Part shown: positions 33,940 to 44,519 of the stretch, one piece after another
How the letters are laid out: every line of letters begins with the position of its first letter
How positions within the stretch are numbered: the first letter of the stretch is position 1
Assembly: GCA_032622095.1 (NCBI GenBank)
Contig: CP136064.1
Location: 173,978,310 to 174,042,309 of the forward strand
DNA: 64,000 nt
Origin: Siphonodentalium dalli
Taxonomy: Eukaryota > Mollusca > Scaphopoda > Gadilida > Siphonodentaliidae
Reading direction: 5' to 3'
Program-made: the position numbers and the translations under genes
Notes under the pieces: model-generated
Told to the model about the DNA's origin: nothing
The model's database searches: none
Seen by the model: the letters and a program-made list of their open reading frames with translations, nothing else

Positions 33940-34401
33940 TTATATTTCATCAGTAAATAGACTATTGACGGCGCAAACAAACAACCGCGAAAGAGCAAGT
34001 CTCGACTGCATTCCACAAACAAACAGGCTGTTTGATTTCTCTGCAATTAAATATATTCCTGGGTTATTTGGACACAAGTGGTCACATTCCCACGTCAATG
34101 ATGGCTGAGGAAGCGCTCGGGTCGTCCGTCCAAACGACAGTGATACTCCATGTCTTGGCTCCACATTCTTCCCATTCCGCCAGACAGTGGGAAAGTTGGA
34201 CACGACGATTTCTTGGGCGTATGATACATTTTTGACACACAACAAAAACATTGGCAACAGAATTGACATGTTTCTTGTAACAATCACGCGAATCTGAGGG
34301 AATGTTAAATGGATATCGGATCGTTTTTCGAACCAGGCTGTTAAATGAACATCGTGGATCTCTTGTAAACACCAAAATTGGCACTTGCTTGCAGGAAGCA
34401 T
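33940..34401 (-). CDS. Unrecognised 153-codon open frame
   Basis: I do not recognise a domain. The frame is longer than most non-transposon frames here and does not coincide with any repeat I could identify. An internal Met near residue 45 is followed by a hydrophobic run (ILLPMFLLCV) that could be a signal peptide. Cys and Trp residues follow further on (WECDHLCPNNPG). It may be a chance frame or an exon with flanking coding sequence. No splice sites or promoter were established. Confidence 0.2.
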   Translation of the reverse strand: MLPASKCQFWCLQEIHDVHLTAWFEKRSDIHLTFPQIRVIVTRNMSILLPMFLLCVKNVSYAQEIVVSNFPTVWRNGKNVEPRHGVSLSFGRTTRALPQPSLTWECDHLCPNNPGIYLIAEKSNSLFVCGMQSRLALSRLFVCAVNSLFTDEI

Positions 34402-34445
34402 CTGATTTCAGAAGCTGAGCATATAAAACTATATAAATCTGAGTC

Positions 34446-34464
34446 TTAGATTAGATTAGATTAA
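34446..34464 (-). repeat. (TAATC)n 3' tail of the LINE
   Basis: The plus strand reads TTAGATTAGATTAGATTAA, which is (TAATC)n on the element's strand at its 3' terminus. Confidence 0.85.
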
Positions 34465-35213
34465 TTCGATGGTTGAGGATATATAACATGGTACATGATA
34501 CACATACTATGGGTGTGTTTACAATTTGAGTAAATAGGATACATAACAGTATATATAATATTATAATTATAATAATTTATATTAAATATACATATGTTAT
34601 ATGTAGGGTTCTGGTGAGACAGATAAAGTTCAGACTGTGCAAATAATTGATATATAAGAGAATATATCAATTTTCTGAAGAATTAATTCATTTTATAGAG
34701 GATGCCTTCAGAATATATGATAAATTATGTGGCAGAAATCTGTATAAAATAGAAATACTCATGTGACCTGAGACCACCATCAGGGATAACGCAAAAAGTT
34801 CTCTAAATGAGAACTTAATTCCATTGCGGTCCCTGGTGGCTTTCGGTACATGGGCAGTGCATGAGTGAAGTTCAAAACTTCGGAGCACAATGTATAAAAA
34901 TATTTAAAATATGAATAAAATAGAATAAAAGCCATTTCAGAACGAGACTTATATGGAGAAGAAAAGCTGATAAAATAGGTCAATACACAAGTAATGAACT
35001 TTAACAGCACTCCGCCATCCGCATATACACACTACTGCCATGTATGGCCGGCTTTGGACTGGACTGTCCATGACCGAAAGATGGAAAACCGAAATACAGG
35101 CAGCAGTGACATATATATGCAACTGGCCAAATACTGCCATCATACATTACAATATAAGTTGAACTGTTGTACTGAGAAAATTCTAGTTAGAAGATGATAA
35201 ATGTAGATTGTTC

Positions 35214-36893
35214 CTAGTAAAAGGCAAATGGGTTTACTTCTCTTTTCATCAATTTCTCTAGTAGGTGATGTTTAATGCAAAATTTCCAGTGTTTGAGATC
35301 AAATGGGGTACGAGTATGGTATACTTTATCTAGCCCATTCCACAGTTTCGCTCCTGTATAATATAAACTGTGGACGCCCTTGGATTTTACAGAGGGTAAT
35401 GGATATGTCTGGGTCCCTGAACGAGTTACATATGTACAATGAGTACTAGCTAATACAAAATTATTATCTAAATATGCTGGAGCTTTCTTTTCCGAGATTT
35501 TTAGTACCATCAGTATTTTTCTGAAGTCTACCCTATCACTCACTGGAAGCCATTTAACATGTTTAAATTCATTATAACCAATATGAGTCATGCGATCTAG
35601 TTTCATGATCAATCTGACAAGTCTGTTTTGAGATGCTTGAAGACGCTTTTTGGTTTTTACTGTCAGATTAGAGAACCAAAAACCACTTGAGTAGTCAAAA
35701 TGACATTGAATAAGAGCATTACTTAGAAGTTTTCTGCATTTTTCATTCAGATAGTTAGCTTTTCTATATAAAAAAATCAGTTTTGCATTTACCTTACTTA
35801 GAACATGCTCTGCCATCATTTCTCCATTACGCCTCTGATCCAGGAACACCCCCAAATATTTAACAAATTTGGTTGGTGCGATGTCAACGCCATCGCAGCA
35901 GACCCTCAGACCTCAGTTCAGAGTGTTTTACAAATTTCTTTCCAGACCCGAACATAATTGATTCTGTTTCCCTAAATGTAAGGACAATTTGTTGTAAACC
36001 AACCATAATTTCAGTTTATTCATTTCTGAACTGAGCCTCTGCTCGATAGCGCAGACATCACAACCAGAGACCAAAAAGGGCAGAGTCATCCGCATATAGA
36101 AGAAGGCGACAATCCACAGCCTGGCTAGCATCGTTCACATAGAGTAGGAAAAGAAGGGGGCCTAAGATATACCCTTGAGGGACTCCACAGGTGATAAGTT
36201 CAAATTTGGATAGAGTGCCATATATATCTACTGCTTGCATTCTATTTGTTAAATAAGACTCCATCCATGTCCAATTGCTCTAAGTTTTGACAGTAAAATT
36301 TCATGGTCGATGGTATCAGAAGCCTTCTGAAGATCAATTAGAACCATTCCTGTCATATTTCCTTTGTCCATATGCTGACGAATTTGGTCAGTGAGATATA
36401 GGAGACAAGTATCTGTGGAGTGACCAGGTCTGAAGCCAGATTGATGGCCATATAGAAATTCAGCATTTGTTAGATAGGTTTCAATTTGTTTGTAAACGAT
36501 TTTCTCTAGAACTTTGGATACTAAATTTAGCACTGATACGGGACGATAATTACCAGCCTGTGTCTTGTCACCCTTCTTGTATATGGGGACAACCCTGGCC
36601 ATTTTCAAATCATTTGGGACCTGGCCCATATGGATCGATAAATTTATAATATGAGTCAGAGGAGAAGCAAGGATGTGGGCACCATCTCTCAGAAATCTTG
36701 CAGGAATGAGGTCAGGTCCGGTGGCCTTGGATGGACTTAAATTATGTAGTAATTCCAAAAAAATCCGGAATCCGATATTACCTCTATGTGAAAGTGTTTT
36801 GTACGAGTAAAAAATAGTGAAATCTTTGGATTTCCTGAATTTATTTAATAGTGAGTCTCTTTGTTTTATATGGGACAGAATTGCATCGTCCAT
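35214..36893 (-). pseudogene. LINE reverse transcriptase (frameshifted)
   Basis: On the minus strand: LSPSKATGPDLIPARFLRDG, GNYRPVSVLNLVSKVLEK, GMVLIDLQKASDTIDHEILL, a frame change near 36255, CGVPQGYILGPLLFLLYVND, catalytic YADD at 36085-36096, a frame change, LSLHLGK, another frame change near 35900, then a 213-codon C-terminal frame starting GVFLDQRRNGEMMAEHVL and running through FDYSSGFWF and LQASQNRLVRLI to the stop at 35214. Catalytic residues are present, but at least three frameshifts inactivate it. The C-terminal domain is typical of CR1/L2/Jockey-like enzymes. Confidence 0.88.
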
Positions 36894-37179
36894 CCAGTCA
36901 TCCGTACCCCGCCTAATCCTGACCTCTTTGGTTGGAGCTACTTAATTTATTTAAGTCACACTATAAAGGCGGGAATCACAGAGTGCACCACATGGACAGA
37001 ACGTGTTGCTATGGCTGACCCATGCATGAGAAAACTAAAACGTTAATTGAGAAGTATTAGCTATTATAACAGGCCAACAGTTGACACAGATGCATCATTA
37101 ACTCTAAGGCCCGTAACTCTGAAAAAAAATAAACGGACGAAACCCGTTACACGAGTATACCCTTTTCCCCGTGCTGCAT

Positions 37180-37260
37180 GCATAATACCAGAAAACCATA
37201 GTCAGAAATGGTAACGCCACCAATATCATACTATTAGCCATAAATATAAATTATAATATA
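37180..37260 (+). repeat. Short dispersed repeat, also at 14.66-14.74 kb
   Basis: AAAACCATAGTCAGAAATGG, TAACGCC and TTAGCCATAAATATAAATTA match 14663-14740 in the same orientation. In both places it follows GGACGAA- or CGGACGAG-type sequence. Confidence 0.7.
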
Positions 37261-37440
37261 ATTATACTATAAACTAGCTTTCAAAATTTATGTGGGAAAT
37301 TTGCATACTTCCATATTTCAAGTTTTCCCGTTTCTCGTGTTATACATTACATTCTTCAAACTGTCTTCTTTATTACACAAGCTGATGGGCCCGACTTCGT
37401 CCGGGCTGTTTCCCATCTGATTTCCGGCGAAAGGCGCGAT

Positions 37441-37955
37441 TTGACCTTGAATTGACTATTTCGAAAGTCAAGGTCAGGTCAGGGTCATGATTTGACCCGT
37501 ACAAAACACCCCCACCCCGGAGAAAATACCCCTAGGTATCAAATTTCGTCGAAATCCGTCCGTTTTACCCCACTTGACCTTTAATTAACAATTTTGAAGG
37601 TCAAGGTAAGGTCGGAGTCATGATTTGACCCGTCCAAAACACTCCCCCGACAAAAGAACCCATAGGTATCAAATTTCGTCGAAATCCATCCGTTTACCCG
37701 ATTTGACCTTTGATTGACCACATTGAAGGTCAATGTCACGCCGAGGTCACGATTTGACCCGTTCAAAACACTCCCCGGACAAAAGTATCCCTAGGTATCA
37801 AATTTCGCCGAAATTCGTCCGTTTTACCCAAATTGACCTTGCATTGACAGTTTTAAAGGTCAAGATCAGGTCGGGATCACGATTTGACCCGCCCAAAACA
37901 CTTCCCGGACACAAATACCCCTAAGTATCAAATTACGTTGAAATCTTTGGAAAGC
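37441..37955 (+). repeat. Tandem repeat, four copies of a ~130-bp unit
   Basis: Copies start at TTGACCTT at 37441, 37574, 37703 and 37833. Each has GAAGGTCAAGGTMAGGTC, ATGATTTGACCCG, CAAAACACTCCCC and ATCAAATTTCGTCGAAATCC. A segment reading ATGGGCCCGACTTCGTCCGG precedes the array. Short frames on both strands follow the repeat. Confidence 0.92.
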
Positions 37956-38399
37956 CGAAGAGGACATGTTAGTTGCTAATTGCTAGATATACGACGCACG
38001 ACTTGTCGCGGTTTTTTAAAGGTGTTTCAAACTAGGAGATAGAAGTATTCTGCGTTTCAAATGGTGATGAATTATAGTATTTTATTCAAATTTTATGGCA
38101 TAAATTGTTATTAAAACCGTATATACTATAACAAAAATCAATGACTCGAAAATTAAGTGGGCCTTTAAACAAAGTCACAATTGCAGTTAGGCTCATCTCA
38201 TACACTCGTCTATTCAGCGATATTCTGCTGCGCAGTTTGTTATAGCCTCCAGTATTCATTGAGCGTTATAGCCCCACTGTTATAATTCGCCTTTAGCAGG
38301 CATACTCTTGCCTCAGATTATTGAGATATTAGGTCACACGTAATGACATTAAATCGCATGGAAACATAGCAATTGTGTGGGCTGCTTGGCGTGAATATG

Positions 38400-39080
38400 T
38401 AATGAGAAATAAGGTCATACGTAATGACATTAAACTCAAGAAAACCCGCGAAAACAAAACAAAATCACATTTAATGTTTTAAGTTATTTCCTTCATAAAA
38501 AGAATCTTCGTGATAATGAACCCTCTCAATACTTTAGAATATAGAATTAACCTTAAAATAACAAAAACCTTCGGAATAGAGAACCTTCGGAATAACGAAC
38601 CTTCGGATTGATGAACCTTCGGAATACCGAACATTTAGAGAAATTTCGGAATAGTGGACCTTCGGGATAGTGAACATTCGAAATAGAGATCATGCCCCCC
38701 CCCCCAACATTCATATTATATGCCAAGAATTCAAAGGTATGGGCCCACGTAATCACATTAAATCTCAAGAAAACCCGCGAAAACAAAACAAAATCACATT
38801 TAATGTTCTAAGTTATTTCCTCCTGTATCTGTATCGGTATGCGCGCAGGATCAGTTCGGATGTGAGCGCACACTCCATAAAAAGAATCTTCGTGATAATG
38901 AACCCTCTCAATACTTTAGAATATATAATTAACCTAAAAATTACAAAAACCTTCGGAATAGAGAACCTTCGGAATAGCGAACCTTCGGAATAGTGAACCT
39001 TCGAAATAGCAAGTATTCAGAATAGAGAACCTTCGGAATAGTGGACCTTCGGGATAGCGAACCTTCATAATAGAAACATG
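38400..39080 (+). repeat. Tandem ~330-bp duplication ending in CCTTCGGAATA reiterations
   Basis: Both copies (about 38400-38740 and 38745-39080) hold TCAAGAAAACCCGCGAAAAC, TCTTCGTGATAATGAACCCT and a run of ACCTTCGGAATAGNGA units. The second copy has about 55 bp extra (CTGTATCTGTATCGGTATGC to CACTCC) that the first lacks. A C9 run lies at 38696-38704. Short plus- and minus-strand frames here are incidental. Confidence 0.85.
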
Positions 39081-39555
39081 TCCCCACAATTACGCCGGTG
39101 ACGTAAACACATGTGCTAATCTGTGTTGGACTAGCGTGACTCTATCGGTACGGTTTATACTCAAGTACGAAAAAATACCTAACCATAATACATTCGCCCA
39201 GTGGATTATCGATCGTCCGCTCGAACATGAAAAACTGTAATACAGCTTACACCACCTTGTGGCGTAATGTCTATACGGGCGTTAGTCAGTGTAGAGCTTC
39301 ATGGCATGAGATAAATGCATGCATAGTTCATGAACATATCAAAGATAATTGAAATCTGGCCAATGATGACTGAGATAGGGAGCTCGAAGTTTGTGTGTTT
39401 ATTTATATGATAGGTTGTAAGTCATTATTTCTTTCACTGTAATACCTTAACAAACGGATAAGCTGTATAATACGTCAGCCAGTCTTTAATTCAGTCTGAC
39501 TTGTTATTGTCATTCTGGAGGGCTATGTGTGATTTTCGCTGACCCTGTCATATGC

Positions 39556-39652
39556 ACAGGTCCCCAGAACAAAAATTGACCCCACCCCAATAGCTTAATC
39601 CTAGGATTAAGTACTATTGGGGGTGGGGTCAATTTTTGTTCTGGTGACCTGT
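39556..39652. repeat. Long near-perfect hairpin, arms of ~49 bp
   Basis: ACAGGTCCCCAGAACAAAAA, then TTGACCCCACCCC and AATAG, pairs with the reverse complement in GGGGTGGGGTCAATTTTTGT and TCTGGTGACCTGT. The apex is TTAATCCTAGGATTAA, itself palindromic. Only a few mismatches or bulges. It could be a very small foldback element, a short-hairpin RNA source or a cruciform. No terminal duplication was identified. Confidence 0.9.
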
Positions 39653-40248
39653 GGTCATAGGTGCCACCTGGTCAGACACCACTTATACCTATAATGGTTA
39701 ACCTATAAAATAACAATAACAATAGAAACCCATTGCATTGCCTACACATTGGAAAATAATTCCAAAAGACCAAAAGAATCGAACTGATTTTTTTTCAAAT
39801 TAGGAACCGTAGCCTATCAAAATATGGTACCTACGAACCGCAGCGTTTGATTTCAGCGAACCGTGGGATACATGTGCTTCTGGAAACGCACACTGACTGG
39901 TGATATATGTGCAACTGAGCACGTTATTGTGTGCCACCATAACGCTCGGTAATCAAACTCGATGAATGCAAGTTTTCCGATCGTGAGTTCGGTATTTTTC
40001 TATATTCGTGGTGACATTTCATGGCACTAACTCACCAGTCGTCGATCGATTGGTGATAAACTGCTTTTAATTTATAATTAACGTTGGAGTTTGTCTCAAC
40101 AAACATTTATCAGAAGCAGTGATGCCTAACAACATATAATTTAACAAATCCCATGAGGAGAATTCCTTTATATCCATGAACTCACCATTTATGTGTCTTT
40201 TGTTGACATCATTGGTCTTTTTTCACTTGTGAACCATAGAATTTTTGT

Positions 40249-40934
40249 ACTTGTTTCTTATCAATGTCTTTCACTCTATAATGCATGATTGTCTAAACCT
40301 TTGGGGCCGATTTCACTTTGAGTCACTTTCAATCATAAAATCTCTGTATTCAACTCATGTTTATCACTAAACCGGCTCACAGAAGTAACCCCGCGAACAA
40401 TTTCTCACGTCGCACCCAGTGCTATCGGGATCTTCCAGAACGCTCCGTTATTGTGACGTGTGGAGCATGTGAGAGAAAGAAAAAAGGAGAACTGGAGGTA
40501 GGAGAATGAGAGGAAGCATTGGACCGAATAATTATTTTCAACATAATAACAGATAGTAAGAGAGTTGATGCATGACGCAATCAGGTTCAGGCTTCTACGT
40601 TTCCAGTAGATAATATCATCAACGTCCGTAGATATCATAATCCACCAGATTAAAACATGGGAACGCTTTGATTGTCTGACGGGGAACTTTATAACATTGA
40701 ACAAATATTGGAATATATTTCTTAGTTAATACCTGTTCCGTGATACTGTATTTCACATAAAGTGAAATTCCAAGATTTTATTATTTAGGTTACTTCTGTG
40801 AGCCGGTTTAGTGATAAACATGAGTTGAATACCAAGGAGAGATTTTATGATTGAAAGTGAGTCAAAGTGAAATCGGCTCCAAAGGTTTAGACAATCATGC
40901 ATTATAGAGTGAAATACATTGATAAGAAACAAGT
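40249..40934. mobile_element. Foldback element with ~145-bp terminal inverted repeats
   Basis: The left arm 40249-40391 and right arm 40789-40934 are reverse complements with very few differences, running from TACTTGTTTCTTATCAATGT through TAAACCTTTGG to CGGCTCACAGAAGTAACC. The interior of about 400 bp contains CAGATTAAAACATGGGAACG and GACGGGGAACTTTATAACAT, resembling the arms of the inverted repeat at 41.7-42.1 kb. Non-coding; a 99-codon frame inside has no recognisable product. No transposase. Confidence 0.85.
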
Positions 40935-40968
40935 ATTAAAAAGTTTTGGAGTAGGAACCTGTCTATTC

Positions 40969-40972
<4 letters not shown>

Positions 40973-41045
<73 letters not shown>

Positions 41046-41117
41046 TAGATAGATAGAGAGAGAGAGAAGAGATAGAGAGAGAGAGAGAGAGGGAGAGAGA
41101 GAGGGGGAGAGAGAGAG
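40973..41117. repeat. (AG)n microsatellite
   Basis: About 145 bp of GA dinucleotides with a GATATAGATAGATAG interruption near 41041 and a few G insertions. It directly follows the foldback element. Ser/Leu frames on the opposite strand are artefacts of the repeat. Confidence 0.97.
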
Positions 41118-41724
41118 CGCGCCCCCACACTAGAGTGACAAAACAATGACAGACAAACAACGAGATAGCAATGTGCATTCACTAATATAAAGCAATTGTA
41201 TCAACGTTGAGATGAAAACAATATATACAGCCGCCCGGTTCGTTGTAACCTGACCCTTTTTGCGTTAGGCAGTTGGTTATTCGATATAACATTATATGGT
41301 GAGATCTCAAATGTAGCTCGTAAACCCGGTGACTTCAACTAATGTCAATGAAACAACAATATTAGGAGACATCGAATGCGGCCGATGAACGTAGGTTCAG
41401 AAAGTTCCTCTTCTAAACAAACTATAAGCACGTTCGGTCAGCACCGGAGGCGGGCCAGCATTGCTCGATCTGATTTGACACGAGATTCGACAAGCATCAC
41501 TTTGTGGAATAAACAATATTTGTTTCTTCTTTATAGAGGTTCGACTGATAATTCGGTCGACGGCGTCCTGTACCGGAAATTCCTGACATAATATATAGTC
41601 AGATTCCATCACGGTTTCGATTGCGCACCATGATGTATAAGGAATGCATATAACATTCTTCCGAAACATTGTTCACATATTTTAATAGATCATGCCATGA
41701 ATCTGTACTCTGGTTAACGCCCGT

Positions 41725-42135
41725 AGAGATCATATTCCACCTAAACAAAACCTGGGAAGTTTTTGAAGTTTTGACAGGGAACCTTATAAAGTCGAAAAAA
41801 TAACGTGGGGAATGAATTCTTTGTTATTATCTTTTCCTAAATAATGTACTTCATTGTATGTGAATGTCCCAACTCGAATTTCACGATTTAAGTGACTTTG
41901 TGAGCAATTTTGCTTTGCGTCGCTTACAATTATGGGATTTCTCCTGGGTGATTGATTCAATGTTCGTTGCGATATCGGTTCACAAAAGTAACAGAAAAGC
42001 ATGCAATTTCGAGTTGGGTCCTTCACCTATAGTGAAGTACATTCCACGCGTTATTTTTCGACTTTATAAGGTTCCCTGTAAAAACTTTTAAAAAGTTCCA
42101 AGGTTGTGTGCTGGTTGAATATGATATATACGGGC
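41725..42135. mobile_element. Imperfect inverted-repeat element
   Basis: The left arm (about 41725-41886) and right arm (about 42002-42135) pair through GAGATCATATTCCACC, AGGGAACCTTATAAAGTCGA, ATAACGTGGGGAATG and CCCAACTCGAA. The arms are more diverged than those at 40.25-40.93 kb, and the two elements share interior words. Likely an older relative. Confidence 0.75.
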
Positions 42136-42248
42136 CTTATCCATATAGTAGAGATCCATGGCATGATCTAATATTTTAAGTGATTTTTATCACCTCGACT
42201 TGAAGACCGTAACCCGATATAATTTTTTCGGCATAGTACTTGCATTCA

Positions 42249-42495
42249 CACTTTCTATACTAAATACTCATTGACGAGTATTTATCCGCTATGAAATGTT
42301 TAGATAATAAGTTCAACAAGCGGCCGTTGTTGAACTTATTATCTGAACATTTGCCACCAATGAATTTGATTCCTTCTGCACTTTATATTGTCTGTCGTCT
42401 GCTTAAATTTCCTGAACATCCCTCCAAATGAATGATAGACCATTCCAATATATACTTGTATAACTGATGGGAGAATCCATTTAGTAAATAAAGTG
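42249..42495 (+). mobile_element. Family P MITE, full-length copy
   Basis: The left end ACTTTCTATACTAAATAC and right end ATTTAGTAAATAAAGTG are imperfect reverse complements; TTAA remains at 42496-42499 on the right. The core holds a palindrome: GATAATAAGTTCAACAA at 42303-42319 and its exact complement at 42327-42343 around GCGGCCG. Non-coding, about 247 bp. The TTAA target and CCCTTT-type end suggest a piggyBac-type MITE. Confidence 0.8.
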
Positions 42496-42499
42496 TTAA

Positions 42500-43860
42500 A
42501 CAGTATTTATTGCCCTCTATATATGGATATTCGAATATGCAATTACAATAAATACAATATTTCAAATAAAATAGGGATTTCGCAACAGGCCGTTGACTTA
42601 TTTTAAATCCTGCATATTACTTCGTCTAAATGAAATCCGGACGTCGAGTTAAAACATTTCGAGTTATGGTTCTTAGCTTATTATTTTGAGCTATATATGG
42701 CTAATTTCGAGATATGACAATATTTCGACAATATCTTGACCTACATACTGGTTCGAAAACAACATACTCTTGACCGATTTCAGTCAACAAAACCTGGTCG
42801 AGATGCTGACCATTACTCGTAGTTTTCCAAAGGAATCTCCTTGGCCTAAAATCTGTAGAATGGCTTTTTACTTTTCGGATAATAACAGCCGCCAATTTCT
42901 CGCCATGACTTATCTATTCTCGTACAGGAGGCCTTGATATGATGGAAGTTTTACCGTAAGTTATATATGAGGCATTGTCGGAAGAGTGTGCAAAGAGTTC
43001 ACTGAGGCAATATGTCCTCCACAAATTACTTGTTCTTTTTGTGATCAGTCGCGGAGCGAACATCTAGTCGCCTTGGCGGCATGTTGGCGCACAGGGAATA
43101 AAGCACCGGGTCTATATCTATCGACCAAATGGGCGTCCCAAACCATTAAAAACGCATCGAATCGATAGATGGGTGTGATCACTTTTGTAGTTCGAATCTT
43201 AGAACACAAAGAAGATACCGGCGAAAAAAGCAACAGACATGCTAAGATAATAAGCTGTACTTTTATCGTCAAAAAGTTATATTTCTCAAAGAAATCAGAC
43301 AAAGGGAGCTGCGTTATAGAAACGTGACCTTAGTCCGTACTAATGGAAATGTTCATGTTCGATGATGGTTTCTTGCGAAGAAGTGGATCACACACCACAA
43401 AGACATGAGCACGGGTAAATCTAGATTGTTGTAACACAATACCACCTGCCTTTCTTTGCCTTGGACAATTTGCCGGCGACCATCAAATATCATTATCTAA
43501 CAAATGACATCAATTTATAAGCCGATGGTATTGACTGGTGGTTAAGCTGGTGACATACCCATCGGTTAGGAACCAACGAGTCAACGGGGAATTATCAATA
43601 CTCCATGATAAATAATAGCAGAAGAGCAAACATTGTTGACAGTGCTATCAGCAGCTGAAATTGGAATCTCCATGAAGCGAACGAGAAAATCTGTGACTTT
43701 CTCACACCTTGGTTTGTCTTCTGCTGACGATTACTGGTTCCTTGTATGATGTCAGCGGCGTTATAACCGATTGTGCTGTGAAAAAATCTGAGAATTGCAC
43801 GAACGGCATACAAGGCTGGAAAATGGAAAATCCCAATGATTTAACCCTTACTATCGTCTC
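42500..43860. other. No recognisable feature
   Basis: Only short frames; none has a recognisable motif and no shared repeat was noticed. Confidence 0.45.
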
Positions 43861-43864
43861 AGCT

Positions 43865-44225
43865 TGTTCTCCCTAAAACCCGCACATTATCGGCTTATAA
43901 TTTAATTTGATTTTTTGTAGATAATCTGCTTAAAATCGCCTTACTTTGTGTCGATAATGTGCTGATATGGGAGCATTTTAGTCACATTATCGACTCATAA
44001 TGAGGGCGATTCTAAGCATATGGTGTGCTGATAATGACACAAATAAGCCAAATCACGACTTTTCAGGTGTACGCTCTATAACATGTCTTTTCATTGTGGC
44101 CCGCGCTATACAGCGAAATAAAGGGTATGAGTCCATTCTCTGCTTATTTCAGAATCAAGTAATCACATTATGTACCTATGTCGCATTTATAGGTCGATTA
44201 TGTGCGTATTTGTGCGAGGATATGT
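43865..44225 (-). mobile_element. Family U MITE, copy 1
   Basis: Reverse orientation of the copies at 56.29 and 58.62 kb. The ends are TTCTCCCTAAAACCCGCACA on the left and ATGTGCGTATTTGTGCGAGG on the right, imperfect inverted repeats of about 30 bp. Internally it has an imperfect palindrome around CACATTATCGACTCATAATG and AATCTGCTTAAAATCGCC. Non-coding, about 360 bp. The superfamily is not assigned. Confidence 0.82.
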
Positions 44226-44255
44226 TGATCTTCTGTACTACAATTAAACTATTAA

Positions 44256-44509
44256 CTTCAAAACTAATTACTCATTGACAAGTAGTTCCCTTCGAAAATC
44301 TACAGATTATAAGTTCAACAAACAACCGTTTGTTGAACTTATCATCTAAATATTTCCCACAAATGAATATGAATTATTTTGCACTTGTATAATCAAGTGT
44401 CTGCACATATCTTTAACATCCATCCAAATGCATAAGTATAATAGACGCACCATTCCAATGTATTCTTTTATAACTCAATGATGGGATAATGCATTTAGTA
44501 TATAAATGG
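44256..44509 (+). mobile_element. Family P MITE, full-length copy
   Basis: 254 bp between TTAA at 44252-44255 and 44510-44513, lying 30 bp from the family U element. The central palindrome is ATAAGTTCAACAAAC with GTTTGTTGAACTTAT. The left terminus is diverged (CTTCAAAACTAATTACTC); the right is ATTTAGTATATAAATGG. Confidence 0.8.
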
Positions 44510-44519
44510 TTAATGCCAG

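Larger units (their letters stand above)
34446..36940 (-). mobile_element. 5'-truncated CR1/Jockey-type LINE (decayed)
   Basis: Minus-strand element ending in a pentanucleotide tail at 34446-34464, with a 3'UTR of about 750 bp and reverse-transcriptase remnants in at least four frame segments. Same subfamily as the 3.8-6.4 kb element. The 5' edge near 36900-36940 is approximate. The endonuclease and ORF1 are missing. Confidence 0.85.

Noticed and set aside
40963-41182. Ser/Leu repeat frames over the (AG)n tract
   Set aside because: Pure microsatellite translation.
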